Assembly (NCBI GenBank): GCA_964023205.1
Contig: OZ026845.1
Location: forward strand, 444,001 to 508,000
Reading direction: 5' to 3'
DNA: 64,000 bases
Source: Lutraria lutraria
Lineage: Eukaryota > Mollusca > Bivalvia > Venerida > Mactridae
Shown here in pieces: positions 25,833 through 37,320 of the stretch; position 1 is the first letter of the stretch; every line of letters starts with the position of its first letter. The position numbers and the translations under genes are program-made. The notes beneath the pieces were generated by a model. That model saw nothing but the letters and a program-made list of their open reading frames with translations, was not told where the DNA came from and did no database searches.

Positions 25833-26149
25833 ATAGTTCCCACAACTACAATATTTACCTCCCTTGTTTTGAATTGGCGGCCATCTTGAAAGTCAAACTT
25901 CTTATGTGTTTAATAGAAAAAAACAAAAAAGTGGTTATTAAACAACTCAAAATACAAGATATAACTTAATCATGTAGTTGGAAAAAACATAAGCATATCA
26001 GGTTTAAGAAAATCTAGTTGTCACATATGAAAATTCTGTATTTAGAATTATCAGAACAAAAATATAAATATCCTCTATCAATGCTAGTCAAATTAGACTT
26101 TCAAGATGGCCGACAAGGGAGGTATAGATATTGTAGATGTGGGAACTAT
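25833..26149 (+). mobile_element. MITE, 317 bp, copy 1 of 2 (TIR ATAGTTCCCAC)
   Basis: The TIRs begin ATAGTTCCCACAACTACAAT and extend about 55 bp, including a 'ggcggccatcttgaaag' block. A second copy lies in opposite orientation at 58648-58950. The frame starting at 26106 lies partly in the TIR and is not a gene. Confidence 0.9.
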
Positions 26150-26752
26150 AAATAAATTCCCCGAGGATTATCAGACCTTTGTCGATATCCGTACAATAAC
26201 ATGTTTCAGAAAATACGGGGAGTACACATGTACCAACGAACACCATTCTACGGTGTTGCAGTTAAACAAAAATCAAAGTTCTCCCGACAAGGACATTCTT
26301 CACGTGTACATCACGTGTTAAGTACAAAGTCACTGCGATACGTCAATAAGATACGTCACTTATAAAAGATGTGAGGACAGGGAAATAAAGTAGGTCTTCC
26401 TTTGCTACTTCCTAAGCATTATGTGTATAAATAATGAATAACTGAACATTCGACGTAAGCAGAAATATTAGTCAACCTATAAAAAACGATAACTGAATAA
26501 CAGTGAGTTGTATTACTTATTCCTTGTCTAATTTAAGAACACTTATTTATAAAAAAACGTGTTTTCTTCTTTCTCTTTTGTGGGCAAATCGTTGTATGGT
26601 TCAAACAGTTAAGTACCAAAATCTGTCGAAATCACAAGACACTTCTGCTTTGTATCTTATTCAATGAAACTTTTTCGTTAGGTATACATATAACGTAAAC
26701 AAATATACAAATGAAAATAATATAATTCAATATGCACATTATACTAAATATT

Positions 26753-26851
26753 CTGTGGCGAGTCGTTATTACTTTGTGGGGAGTCGTTATCACTTTGTGG
26801 CTAGTCGTTATTAAAGTGTGGCGAGTCGTTACTGTGGCGAGTCGTTACTAA
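26753..26851. repeat. Five copies of GTGGCGAGTCGTTA-type repeat
   Basis: Copies of gtgg(c/g)gagtcgtta are spaced irregularly (14-24 bp), about 0.9 kb upstream of the PTAR1 start. No function is known. Confidence 0.8.
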
Positions 26852-27178
26852 TTCTATTCAAAAACCTTACTTAAAGCCCCATTAACTTTTTGCTATAAAA
26901 GAATATATGCAAAAAACAAACAATTGCTGATATTACCCTAGGATAATTATTACCGACGAAACAAGCCCTAGCTTTTTCTTCTAAAAACATGCACTCATTT
27001 CGCTGTGGATTTTGCTTTTGTAAACTTGAAATATGTAGAGCGCGTGACGTCACTTCATGCCGTGTGCATACTATGACTGCGGGGAAAACATAGAGCTGTT
27101 CTATTAATAGTATTTTTTTTTCAATGATATTGAAAAAAAATACGATAGTGGTTTTGGAAACATTTTTCTTGCTATAAA

Positions 27179-27214
27179 CAAGGACTTATATACATACATG
27201 TATATAAGTCCTTG
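27179..27214. mobile_element. 36-bp palindromic micro-insertion, 7-bp target duplication CTATAAA
   Basis: It starts CAAGGACTTATATACATA and ends TATATAAGTCCTTG, a near-perfect palindrome. CTATAAA is duplicated at 27172-27178 and 27215-27221. The ends equal those of the 506-bp element at 17669-18174, so it looks like that element reduced to its fused termini. Confidence 0.88.
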
Positions 27215-27427
27215 CTATAAAGTATATATACGCACGGGAAGAAAACACACCGGATTTCTCTGTTATAGAACAAACAGAAACTATTACGACCGTTAATTTT
27301 ATATGATTATGGGACTTTAAAATATCTAAAAATACACTTTCGCTTATAGCCCTTCTACTTAAAAAAAATTGATTGGAGCCCTATTTGTCATTGTGTTATT
27401 GACCGATTTGAACTGCGACATTTTCCA

Positions 27428-27484
27428 TAAACTGGTTCCCGCTGACTTGTGTGTATACTGCATCATGGAACGGGAACCAGTTTA
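27428..27484. mobile_element. 57-bp palindromic micro-insertion, 9-bp target duplication CATTTTCCA
   Basis: The ends are TAAACTGGTTCCCG and CGGGAACCAGTTTA. CATTTTCCA is duplicated at 27419-27427 and 27485-27493. A second copy, inverted, lies at 59623-59693. The open frame crossing it (27369-27563) is therefore not a gene. Confidence 0.9.
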
Positions 27485-27710
27485 CATTTTCCACAGACGG
27501 AACATCTGGACTTTATCAAAACCGGTGCACAGATACGAATTACAAAATTGTGATGATTCGTAATTTCTAAATTAAATAATACATAATTTACATTTAACTA
27601 CGTAGGATTATGCAAATGTTACCCATGAAAGCATATTATTGTTTCTTAGCTTTGTAGGGCATAACTTTGACAAACAGGCGTTTACACGTGACACTGCCTT
27701 GTTTACTGGA

Positions 27711-30700
27711 ATGGACGTCGACAAGAGAGGATGGCGTCTTTTTCGTGATATTAACAACGCTTTCAAACGAGATCCTGCTATGTAAGTATGCTGAGATTAT
27801 AAGAAAAGCCTTCTTCATGTTCCCGTCGGGTCTCTGAAATTTTATATCCATATATCCATGTATTAGATATGTTTTATATCCATGTATTAGATATGTCTTA
27901 TTTGTATCCAAGTATTAGATACTGTATGTCTTGATTTGTATCCATGTATTAGATATGTTTTATTTTATATCCATGTACAGTATTAGATATGTTTTATTTT
28001 TATCCATGTATTAGATATCATATGTTTTATTTTTATATCCATGTACCATATTAGATATGTTTTATTTTATATCCATGTATTATATATCATATGTTTTATT
28101 TTATATCAATGTATTAGACATGTTTTATTTTATATCCATGTATTACATATGTTTTATTGTATATCCATGTACTGTATTAGATATGTTTTATTATATATAT
28201 CTCCATGTATTAGATATGTTTTATTTTATATCCACATATTAGATATGTTTTATTATATATATATCCATGCATTAGATATGTTTTATGTCAGCAAATTTAG
28301 TTTTTTATTAAGCTGATTTGTTTTTTCTGCCAACACATATATAGCAAGTGGGTATGATTATGAAACACTCAGGCATTGTGCAGAAATAAAGTGAAAATGC
28401 AGACAACAAAGATGTAGAGAGAATCGACTATTGCAGACAATATGCCATTGTTGAGACCAGTTATAATCTATTGACTATTAGTGTGGTTGAATATGCCTGA
28501 ATATCTAAGTTATTAAAATAATATAAAATAAATTATTATTAAAGTAATATAAAGTAAAAACATAAAAGACACATTGAGTAAGTTTGTTGACCCTTGTATT
28601 TGATTCACTGTCCAAATACCTCACATTGTATAAAATGTGAGACAAAAATCTTCCACTACCTTTGTATCAAAGTCAGTGAAGCAAATACTGACACAGTATC
28701 TGTATCTATTACATAAACCACGTGCTAATGATGACTTAGTGGTACCTTAATATACTCAATGAACCTGTTAGATCAACAACAATCAACCAATAAGATTTTT
28801 GAGATGTGAAGTACAGTGTGTATTTGATAATTGACTTATTGAGGTCTAGTCAATAGATTATAGAGTTTTTGTATCTATAGTGGACTTTCTTCTAGTAGTC
28901 TTTCTTTTATTTCTTTTTGTAGAGATGAGTTTGATTTTATCCCAGTGTTGGAACCTAGAAATAATAGAAGTCCAATAGTTCTTGTTGACCATAAACTTGG
29001 TTTGGAGCTATGGTGTGTGAAAATACTTTTTCAATATGCATATCAAACATTGATGGCATGGAGAAGCAAGAAGAGTCCAAAATTTATTGGTAAGATGCAT
29101 AGAAATATTAAACTGAATCATTAGAATCCTATTGTTAAATACTTATGATATAAACTGTACATTTGATAACAATAACTTGACTAAGTCAAATATGTTTTTT
29201 CATGAAATAAAAGTATGGTTTAATTAATGATTACCAATCTTCTAAATATAAATAAAATGCTATTTTTAGCTTACATGAGCACTTGTGCTCTGGATCAGTC
29301 TTCTTTCGGCGTCGACATCATGCATCGTCAAACTTTTACCTTGTGAACACACTAGGGGCCACATTTTTAGCTAAATTTTGGCAAAACTGGGTCAAAATGT
29401 TAATATCGACAAAATCTCGGACAAGTTACATAATGGGCCATTTTGGGTAAAAAACTAGGTCACCAGGGTCAAATAAGGGAAAATCTTGTGAACACTCTAG
29501 AAATCACTGTTTTGATTGGATCTTCATGAAACTTTGTCAGTATGTTTATTTTAATGATATGTAGGTCAAATTTGATAATGGGTCATCTGCTGTCAAAAAC
29601 TAGGTCACTAGGGCTAATTAATGGAAAACCTTGTGAACACACTAGAAATCACTGTTTTGATTGTATCATCATGAAACATTGTCAGAATGTTTGTCTTTAT
29701 AATATCTTGGACAAGATCGAATATGGGTCATCTGGGGTCAAAAACTAGGTCACCAGGTCAAATCTTGTTAAAAACCTTGTTAAAGCTCTAGATGTCACGG
29801 TTTTAATTGGATCTTCATCAAAACTTGCCAGATTATTCGTCCTAATGATATTAGGGACAAATATCGGTCACCTAGGGTAAAAAACTAGTTCACGAGGTCA
29901 AATCTTAGGAAAACCTTATTAACACGGTAGATGTAAATTTTTTATTGGATCTTCACCAAACCTTGTCGGAATGTTTGACTTAATCCTATGTAAAACAAGT
30001 TCGAACATGGGTCATTTGGGGTCAAAAACTAGGTCACGAGGTAAGAAAACCTTGTATATGCTGTAGTTGTCATGGTTTTGATTGGATCTTCACCAAACCT
30101 TGTCAGAATGTTTGTCTTATTTATATGTAGGACACATTCTTACGTGGGTCATCCGGGGTCAAAAACTAAATCACAGGTTCTAAGCAATAATTAAATTAGT
30201 GAACAATGATTGTCATGTGAGCGATATAGGGCCATCTTGAAGTCTAATTCTTGGCCCTCTTGTTTACTTTGTATTCATTAATGGAAAAGATGTGAATGAT
30301 GTCTTATGTATTTTTGATGCATTTTATGATTATTATGACCATTAATGTAGATTTTTTGTAGATTTTGGTATAGGTATTTGTTAAATGTTGTACTGAATGT
30401 TACAAACTTTTCTGTATTTAGAGTCTCATGAATTAGTTACTTTGACCCGGGCTGTTCTGTTGATAAATCCAGAATGTTATACTGTGTGGAATATAAGGTA
30501 TGTTTATGTTCTTTATTTATAACCATTTTTGTTATTATATTGTATCTTAACAAACAAATTTAATAACATAATGCTTCAATACTAGTGGTGCAACAATACA
30601 CCAGTATAGAGCGATACAGTGTTACAGCGCCGATACTTACCGTTGTACGTCATCATTCTGTGTACCGCGATATTTTCTTTAATAATTGAGCACATAATTC

Positions 30701-33700
30701 AAATACTATTTTTGTTTCGTGTTGTTTTGATCCATCAAAGACCAATTCAATCATCCCTCTGAATAATTCTCTTTTTTTGATAAACCTGTATTGATACAGT
30801 GTGTAACTATTGATACTGCTAAGCCATCTACTGGTTACACTATATGAATGAACTACCTTATAAAGTTATATCTCTGTGTGGTAATGGGTTAACTCTTGAG
30901 TTAACAGTGTCTTTAGTTTTATTGTGTTTTTCATTACTTCTCTGTATTGCAATACATATTGCAATACAGTTGACCCATATTGCAATATATCGCAATGCGG
31001 GTTATGCCATATCGTTGAACCCCTTTTAAATACCTAGAGAAGTTGCTGATCTGTCATACTTGTCGTCTTTCATTGAATTTGCCTTAATTTCAAGTTCACT
31101 TGTTTATCATGTCCATTGAAGGTGCTATTTAAGAAAACAGTTAATCATGCATCATAAAGAATCAGTTTGTTTTAAGAACACCAAAATAGGTCATGATGAT
31201 GTTAAAATATAGACGTTACACACACATCAGGGGTTAGAGAATGTACAATTCATAAAATTTGTTGGTGTTATGCATATTAATTGGATAAGGGAGTATTTAG
31301 TCAATATGTTCCATGTCATATTTGCATTTTGTTTATTAATAGAAAAGAATTGATTGAATCAGGCGATGTCAGCATCACTGAAGATCTTAAACTAGGTGCA
31401 CTTGTACTTGCCAAACATCCAAAAAGTTCGGAAACATTTCTACATAGGTAAGATAGTTCAATTTTTTATTCATTTTAGTTTTTGCTTTTAACCAAATTTA
31501 CTTATTATATAATGTATCACTTTTTGCATCTCTGTGTAAACATGCACATTAACATATTATACTTAAACTTGTATCAAACATATACATTGTATTTCATTAA
31601 TTCATAAAATGTAATAAAACATGTTTTCAATTTGATAAAATATTTTACTTTATATATTTAGTTTCCATTATATATTGTAATTGGTACTAATTGACATTAT
31701 AATTTTTTCATGGTGGGAAAATTAAGTGAGTACTTTATTGCGAGGCTTTCAAAATCCTACAGAAATCATTTTATATGTGTTAAACTTGCGTTATATGTGA
31801 TTTTTTTTCTGTGGATGTTTGTTGTAAATGTTTCCACATTGGCTATTTTAAGCATTGCTTATTGAATCCTTTCCTTGGATAGTATGTAACATAGTTCATG
31901 TATACCTGTTTATCTTACAGAAGATGGCTGCTAAATGGTTACATTGAGAATCATTTACAGTCCAGTCAGGGATCTACATGTAGTGCTGGAAGTGCTATAG
32001 ATGGTTTTGTTAGTATGGATGGTATTGATTTAAGTGTTGATTTATCACAAAATCAATGCAATGTACAGAATGGTAAGTGCAGTGAACCCCTAAAAACCGG
32101 ACTTTAAGAAACAGGAAATCTCTGAGAATGGAACAATTTATTGTATTTTCTTGTTATATTTATTCATTGTGAAATATTCTTAGGATACGGGATTTTCAGA
32201 TTGAATGATGTTAAACCTCATGAAACAAAATCAGTAGTTATCTCTCAAGGTGAAAATGTGGAGATTTTAGTGTAAAATCAGTATTTATCTCTCAAGGTGA
32301 AAATGTGGAGATTTTAGTGTAAAATCAGTATTTATCTCTCAAGGTGAAAATGTGGAGATTTTAGTGTAAAATCAGTATTTATCTCTCAAGGTGAAAATGT
32401 GGAGATTTTAGTGTAAAATCAGTATTTATCTCTCAAGGTGAAAATGTGGTGATTTTAGTGTAAAATCAGTATTTATCTCTCAAGGTGAAAATGTGGAGAT
32501 TTTAGTGTAAAATCAGTATTTATCTCTCAAGGTGAAAATGTGGAGATTTAAGTGTAAAATCAGTATTTATCTCTCAAGGTGAAAATGTGGAGATTTTAGT
32601 GTAATATCAGAATTGAATAGTTTACGGAGTGGGTAACTAACGTCTGTGGTGTATTCTCTATGTTTATGTTTGAATCTCTAGTTTGAGTATTTATTGGTTC
32701 AGGGTGTTGCCACAGATGTGTCAATAGTTGTCAAGGCACCATTGAGAATCTGAGTGAGATTTGGTTAGGAAGCTGGACAAATAAGCTTACAGAGTCCTAT
32801 TGTGGAACAAACAGCTATGGCCACTCATTAAAAAGACAAATTAGGATACAATGAATATGATATTGTGTTAATTTATGTAATATACTGACTGCTTACAATG
32901 ACTCAGTGGTTGTTTTTTTTGTTTGAAATGTCAGAAAACATTATAATCAAGTATCATAAATGATGACCACTGTAAGTCAACATCAGTACAAAATAAGGCT
33001 TAAGATCTCATCAATTTACTAGTAGGATGTGATTATTGGCATGAGAGTGCGTCAGGTAAGTGTAACAGGTACGTTTGTGTATTATGTAGATTCTGCTTTA
33101 AGTTTGTTTTAAATTTCTGATCAGGTGATGAATCAATGCATATAGGAGTAGATTATCACAAACAGATGAAGATTGAGCTGGATGTATGTTGGAGAGCTGC
33201 TGATAAATATCCCTGTAATTACTATGCTTGGTCACATAGGATATGGTTAATACAACATTGTTATAACTGCTCCATTCAGGTCTGTTGTTTTACTGTACAA
33301 CATACAGAATTAATTGTGTCTAAATATACAAAGATAGTTATAAACTTTATTTAAAAGATATTGAAAGTAATGTGTTTAAGTCTTAATTTGGCTTTAAATT
33401 AATGTACTATCATTTTCATTGTTTAATAGCTTACCCAGTATGTAACTTTCAAGATAAAACTTATATTGTTTTCAGCCTTTGTTTTTCATTTTGTTACATT
33501 TGTATTTTCCTTGTCTTGTATATAAAGTTATTCATTTACTGATTGTTAACGTCACTGTCTCAGAAACAGTTTGATATGTGTCAGTGATATGCTGCTGTCA
33601 GTGGTATGCTGTCAGTGGTATGCTGTCAGTGATATGCTGTCAGTGATATGCTGTCAGTGATATGCTGTCAGTGGTATGCTGTCAGTGGTATGCTGTCAGT

Positions 33701-35104
33701 GGTATGCTGTCAGTGGTATGCTGTCAGTGATATGCTGTCAGTGATATGCTGTCAGTGATATGCTGTCAGTGGTATGCTGTCAGTGGTATGCTGTCAGTGG
33801 TATGCTGTCAGTGATATGCTGTCAGTGGTATGCTGTCAGTGGTATGCTGTCAGTGGTATGCTGTCAGTGGTATGCTGTCAGTGGTATGCTGTCAGTGGTA
33901 TGCTGTCAGTGGTATGCTGTCAGTGGTATGCTGTCAGTGGTATGCTGTCAGTGATATGCTGTCAGTGGTATGCTGTCAGTGATATGCTGTCAGTGGTATG
34001 CTGTCAGTGGTATGCTGTCAGTGCTATGCTGTCAGTGGTATGCTGTCAGTGGTATGCTGTCAGTGGTATGCTGTCAGTGATATGCTGTCAGTGGTATGCT
34101 GTCAGTGGTATGCTGTCAGTGATATGCTGTCAGTGATATGCTGTCAGTGGTATGCTGTCAGTGGTATGCTGTCAGTGGTATGCTGTCAGTGATATGCTGT
34201 CAGTGATATGCTGTCAGTGATATGCTGCTGTCAGTGTTTTGTTCATTTGATTATCCTGCTTTATTCATGTGAAATGAATGTTTGATGCAGCATTTAATTA
34301 TGTACAGTATCACTTATACTTTGTCGTCTGATAGGATTTCCCATTCATAATTATACAGTTAACAGATAATTTCATTACCATTGACTACAATATTCAAGTT
34401 TAATACTGATTAATTACTGATAATGTTACTTACTGATTTTTGCTATTGTTGTGATTACATTTACAGGTTTTAATGAGTGAACTTCAGTCCTCCCAATCTT
34501 GGGTAGAAAGACATATATCTGATACATGTGGCTATCATTATAGACAATTCCTTCTATCAACTCTGTGCTCACAGAAAGACCAAGTTTGGCAACAATTCTC
34601 AATACGATGTCCAAGTTTATTTGAGAAAGAACATCATTTTATCTTAGATCTCATCACAACGTATCCTGGTCATGAAGCTATGTGGAATCATAGGTGTGTT
34701 TTACAACATGTTTGTTGTATATTGTTAAGATCTGCTGTGATAATTAATCAATTTATAGGATTTATCAGAGAATATGAACATAAGATTCATTACGTAATGT
34801 AAAACATGGATTTTGAATACTTTGATGCTGTAGTTACGTCGAAAATCTAATTATCATATTCTTACTTTGTTCCAGGAAATTTGTCTTCCATTCCATGTAT
34901 GATGAATATAGTAGAAATCATGAACAATCAGCGATGGATGCTGAATGCAGTTTAAAGAAAACAAAACTTGAAGTCGATCAACATGTACTTGAAAAAAATG
35001 AATTAGAACATGTGGAAAAAATTGGACTTGAGTCTTCCAATGTTTATCAACGAAAACTTGGTCAGAATTTCATTGACTGGCTGCAAAGGACTGTGATAAA
35101 ATGA
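27711..35104 (+). CDS. PTAR1: Protein prenyltransferase alpha subunit repeat-containing protein 1, spliced
   Basis: Exons: 27711-27781, 28923-29089, 30422-30497, 31343-31447, 31921-32072, 33125-33279, 34467-34693, 34876-35104 (TGA). All borders are GT/AG and the phases chain, giving about 393 residues (human ~402). The start ATG opens MDVDKRGWRLFRDINNAFKR, like the family's DITNAFRRNP. Other diagnostic segments are RNNRSPIVLVDHKLGLELWC, INPECYTVWNIRKELI, HPKSSETFLHRRW, YPCNYYAWSHRIWLIQH, SDTCGYHYRQFLL and YPGHEAMWNHR. These are prenyltransferase alpha-type helical repeats with W-x-x-R motifs. In vertebrates PTAR1 is reported as an alpha-like partner of a geranylgeranyltransferase (with RABGGTB) that acts on the Golgi SNARE YKT6. 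Introns carry a 28-30 bp minisatellite (intron 1), a pearl-like element (intron 2), a hAT-like MITE (intron 3), a 47-bp repeat (intron 5) and a 14-bp repeat (intron 6). Confidence 0.95.
27832..28285. repeat. Minisatellite, 28-30 bp unit, about 15 copies (PTAR1 intron 1)
   Basis: The unit is close to tatatccatgtattagatat followed by gttttatt, with small length variation. The repeated open frames here are artefacts. Confidence 0.92.
29268..30263 (-). mobile_element. Pearl/HINE-like element, inverted, about six ~145-bp core repeats
   Basis: Read on the minus strand it begins taaacaagagggccaagaat and contains 'atggccctatatcgctcaca', as in the element at 11968. It ends near 'gtgctcatgtaagcta'. 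The core repeat differs: 'gtcaaaaactaggtcac', 'ttggatcttcatgaaac'. It lies in PTAR1 intron 2. Confidence 0.7.
30583..31025. mobile_element. hAT-like MITE, 443 bp, imperfect 8-bp target duplication
   Basis: The left end TAGTGGTGCAACAATACACC matches the inverted right end (AAGGGGTTCAACGATATGG read inward). The flanks are TTCAATAC (30575-30582) and TTAAATAC (31026-31033), 7 of 8 identical. Repeats of tattgcaatac lie inside the right half. The TAGTGGTGCAAC terminus and 8-bp duplication fit hAT. It lies in PTAR1 intron 3. Confidence 0.75.
32231..32606. repeat. 47-bp tandem repeat, 8 copies (PTAR1 intron 5)
   Basis: The unit begins tcagtatttatctctcaagg and ends 'gattttagtgtaaaa'. Eight copies are nearly identical, suggesting recent expansion. 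Confidence 0.95.
33577..34238. repeat. 14-bp minisatellite, about 46 copies (PTAR1 intron 6)
   Basis: The unit is tgtcagtg(g/a)tatgc, with G/A as the main variant position. There is no stop in any plus-strand frame of most units, so it creates false open frames of up to 120 codons. Confidence 0.97.
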
Positions 35105-35675
35105 TACTTTATGCAATGATTGCTATCTTATTGAATGGTCTACAAATTATACTGGTCTGAGATATTCTGTTCCTGTTGCTATTTATCAGGATTCTTAAAC
35201 TTATTGTAAACATTTACAGCTATTGGCTAAGACTAAGTGTCAAGGTGATGATGTTCATAATGAAGAAATAGTTGTTTGCTACATTTATTCAGTATACCAA
35301 TAGTATGAAATTATTTGTTAATTTATGAATAGAATTAAGATGATACTGAAGAAGGTATGAGTACATTTTGTTTATTCTATGCTGAAGATTTGATATTCTG
35401 TCCTACTCTCGAAGGTTCACATTCGAGTGTCATTACCACAATGTTGAAACATGTTGATTTATAATGTTTGTAAGTTGCTCATTTCTTGGTGCTGGTGATA
35501 TGGAAGTAGTTATTATTCTTAGTTATTGCCAAACTGATATTACATGCATTTTTTACAAATTGTATCTATTATTATTTATGTTTCTTTTTACTAGCTATGA
35601 CAGTACACCTTGTTATTTTTTTCACATGATTAGTACAACCTATCTTCAAAAGCTGTAACTTTGTGCTGCTGTATA
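35105..35675. other. PTAR1 3' flank, no further gene recognised
   Basis: This should contain the PTAR1 3' UTR. I see no clear AATAAA signal close to the stop. Only short frames occur. Confidence 0.45.
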
Positions 35676-36443
35676 CTGTATACCGGTATGTCTTTAATTC
35701 TGCGTGTGCAAAATTTGGCGTTTTTAAGATGTTCATGAATTGGCGGGTTCTATATTTGGCGGTTTCATATCCAACCGCCAAAATAAAACCATGTCCGATG
35801 TTCTTAAGCGCCAAAATTAAAACACTTGTCTTAAGAAAATAAGTTTCCACCATTTTCAAGGGAAACAATTAGACTATTTTACCAAATATCTTCCTAACTA
35901 CTATCGTATCAAGTGAAATGTATAAACAGCAAGAATAAGATACATGAACATCAGTGTTGGTAATTACTTGGGATTGAACAGGAGTTAACACAATGGCTAA
36001 AAGTGATTATTTGTTTCGATAATTTATCTTACATTGACACATACTGTTATTATATCGGGTTTAATTTAGTCTTTCTATATGTGCCGACGATATAATTTTT
36101 ATATGGTGTGACAAATAAGCTGTATTGTTTGAATCGTTTAGATTTTACCTTGTTTCAATTAAGATTTGCCCTAAGGCAAATAAACGTAATGCATGTACTT
36201 TAACTGATGAAAGTAAACAAGTAATAATACATGTACAAACATACTAAACAAACAAATAGTATGTGAAAAAGTGTTAATTACACCTTTTGGTAACAAAAGT
36301 TACAATAATTTTCTTTGACAAAATAATTGGAGGTGTTTATTATTGGCGTGGTTTTATATTGGCGCAGTCTAGATTTGGCGATTCCGTTGCTGACCGCCAA
36401 TATCGCAAAAATAAAACGGGCGCCAATATTAAGACGTATACAG
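35676..36443. mobile_element. TIR element, 768 bp, with clustered TTGGCG sites at both ends
   Basis: The ends CTGTATAC and GTATACAG are flanked by TA (35674-35675, 36444-36445). Within about 160 bp of the left end and 110 bp of the right end lie five TTGGCG/CGCCAA sites each, arranged as inverted clusters. There is no coding frame. The terminal sequence does not match the CAG-starting pogo-like elements here. Confidence 0.7.
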
Positions 36444-37019
36444 TAATTGAGTTAGCTTCAGTGGTTTTGATTACTGGGGACAGGGATGTTCATTTCACAT
36501 AAAAACGTTGTATGTAATTGTGATCTTACAGAAGAATGCATTACATATTCTGTACATGTATCACTTCTTGGCATCATTCTGCCTTCAGATGTTATCATGA
36601 AACTTTCACAATGAAATATACGTATGTAGATCAAACCCTTTTTTAATCAATTTATTACACTCAGATTGACCATTTACATTTTGGTGGCAAACAACTTGTG
36701 TTTGCACAGCGCAACAATCATGTTGCATTATCAAGTACCAAAAAGATTGTAGTCATTTGGGTTGAAAAAGTTTTTTCACAATGGTGTGTCATACTTATTA
36801 TGGTACTTTGAAATGATTGAACTAATTAGGTTTAATTTGTGCACCTTTGTTGTGCTGTTATCAAAGATACTTATATATGTACCTGAATGTATAACCCTGA
36901 ATTTCATTTTTACAGAATTATTACTTGTTATTCTTATAAATTATAAAATCCGCAATTAAGCAGATAATTAGGCTAGAACTGAACCAGTAGTTTTCACATA
37001 CATTGTACCAGTATATTGA

Positions 37020-37320
37020 GGGGTAGGTTCTATATGGATGGTCCTGTAGCAATGCACTGGACTACTAATCGAAAGGTTGTGGGTTTGATTCTTAGCTCCA
37101 CCTTACAATATTTTAGGAACTATTGTTTAGTATATCACAGGAAGCAGGTGAAGCGTGTATTGGTTCTTTGCACTGGGCATGATAAAGAACCAGGCAAACC
37201 TATTCAAAAGAAAAGTAGGGATACAAATGCTTGGCTCTGCTGTATCTTATCTCCCCTCTGGAGGTGGTTCTGAAATGACTAGCTCTTGAGTAGGTCGTTA
37301 AACAACATATAAACCAGTAT
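37020..37320 (+). mobile_element. tRNA-derived SINE
   Basis: The head has a tRNA-like A-box region (tgtagcaatgcactgg, about 37045) and a B box ggtttgattc (37082-37091; consensus GGTTCGATTC). A body with 'gcactgggcatgataaagaacc' follows, and the tail is 'gtaggtcgttaaacaacat'. That CGTTAAACAA tail is common in bivalve SINEs (RUDI-like); the subfamily is a guess. The 85-codon frame inside is not a gene. Confidence 0.65.

Noticed and set aside
26106..26321. 71-codon frame starting MADKGG
   Set aside because: Its start lies in the TIR of the MITE 25833-26149; no homology.
27045..27052. TGACGTCA (CRE) about 660 bp upstream of the PTAR1 start
   Set aside because: The same 8-mer also occurs at 17281, 17601, 23550 and 49213, two of them in transposon arms, so position alone does not support a promoter call.
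27369..27563. 64-codon plus-strand frame upstream of PTAR1
   Set aside because: It is interrupted by the palindromic micro-insertion 27428-27484; no homology and no link to PTAR1.
30844..31029. 61-codon frame in PTAR1 intron 3
   Set aside because: It lies within the hAT-like MITE.
33760..34192. Plus-strand frames of 64-120 codons rich in MLSV/CCQWYAVSG
   Set aside because: These come from the 14-bp minisatellite in a PTAR1 intron.
33577..34238. CRISPR-like array
   Set aside because: There are no unique spacers between repeats; this and the other arrays are eukaryotic minisatellites.
37083..37110. Possible tRNA gene from the B-box match
   Set aside because: No cloverleaf or acceptor stem can be formed; the context is a SINE head.
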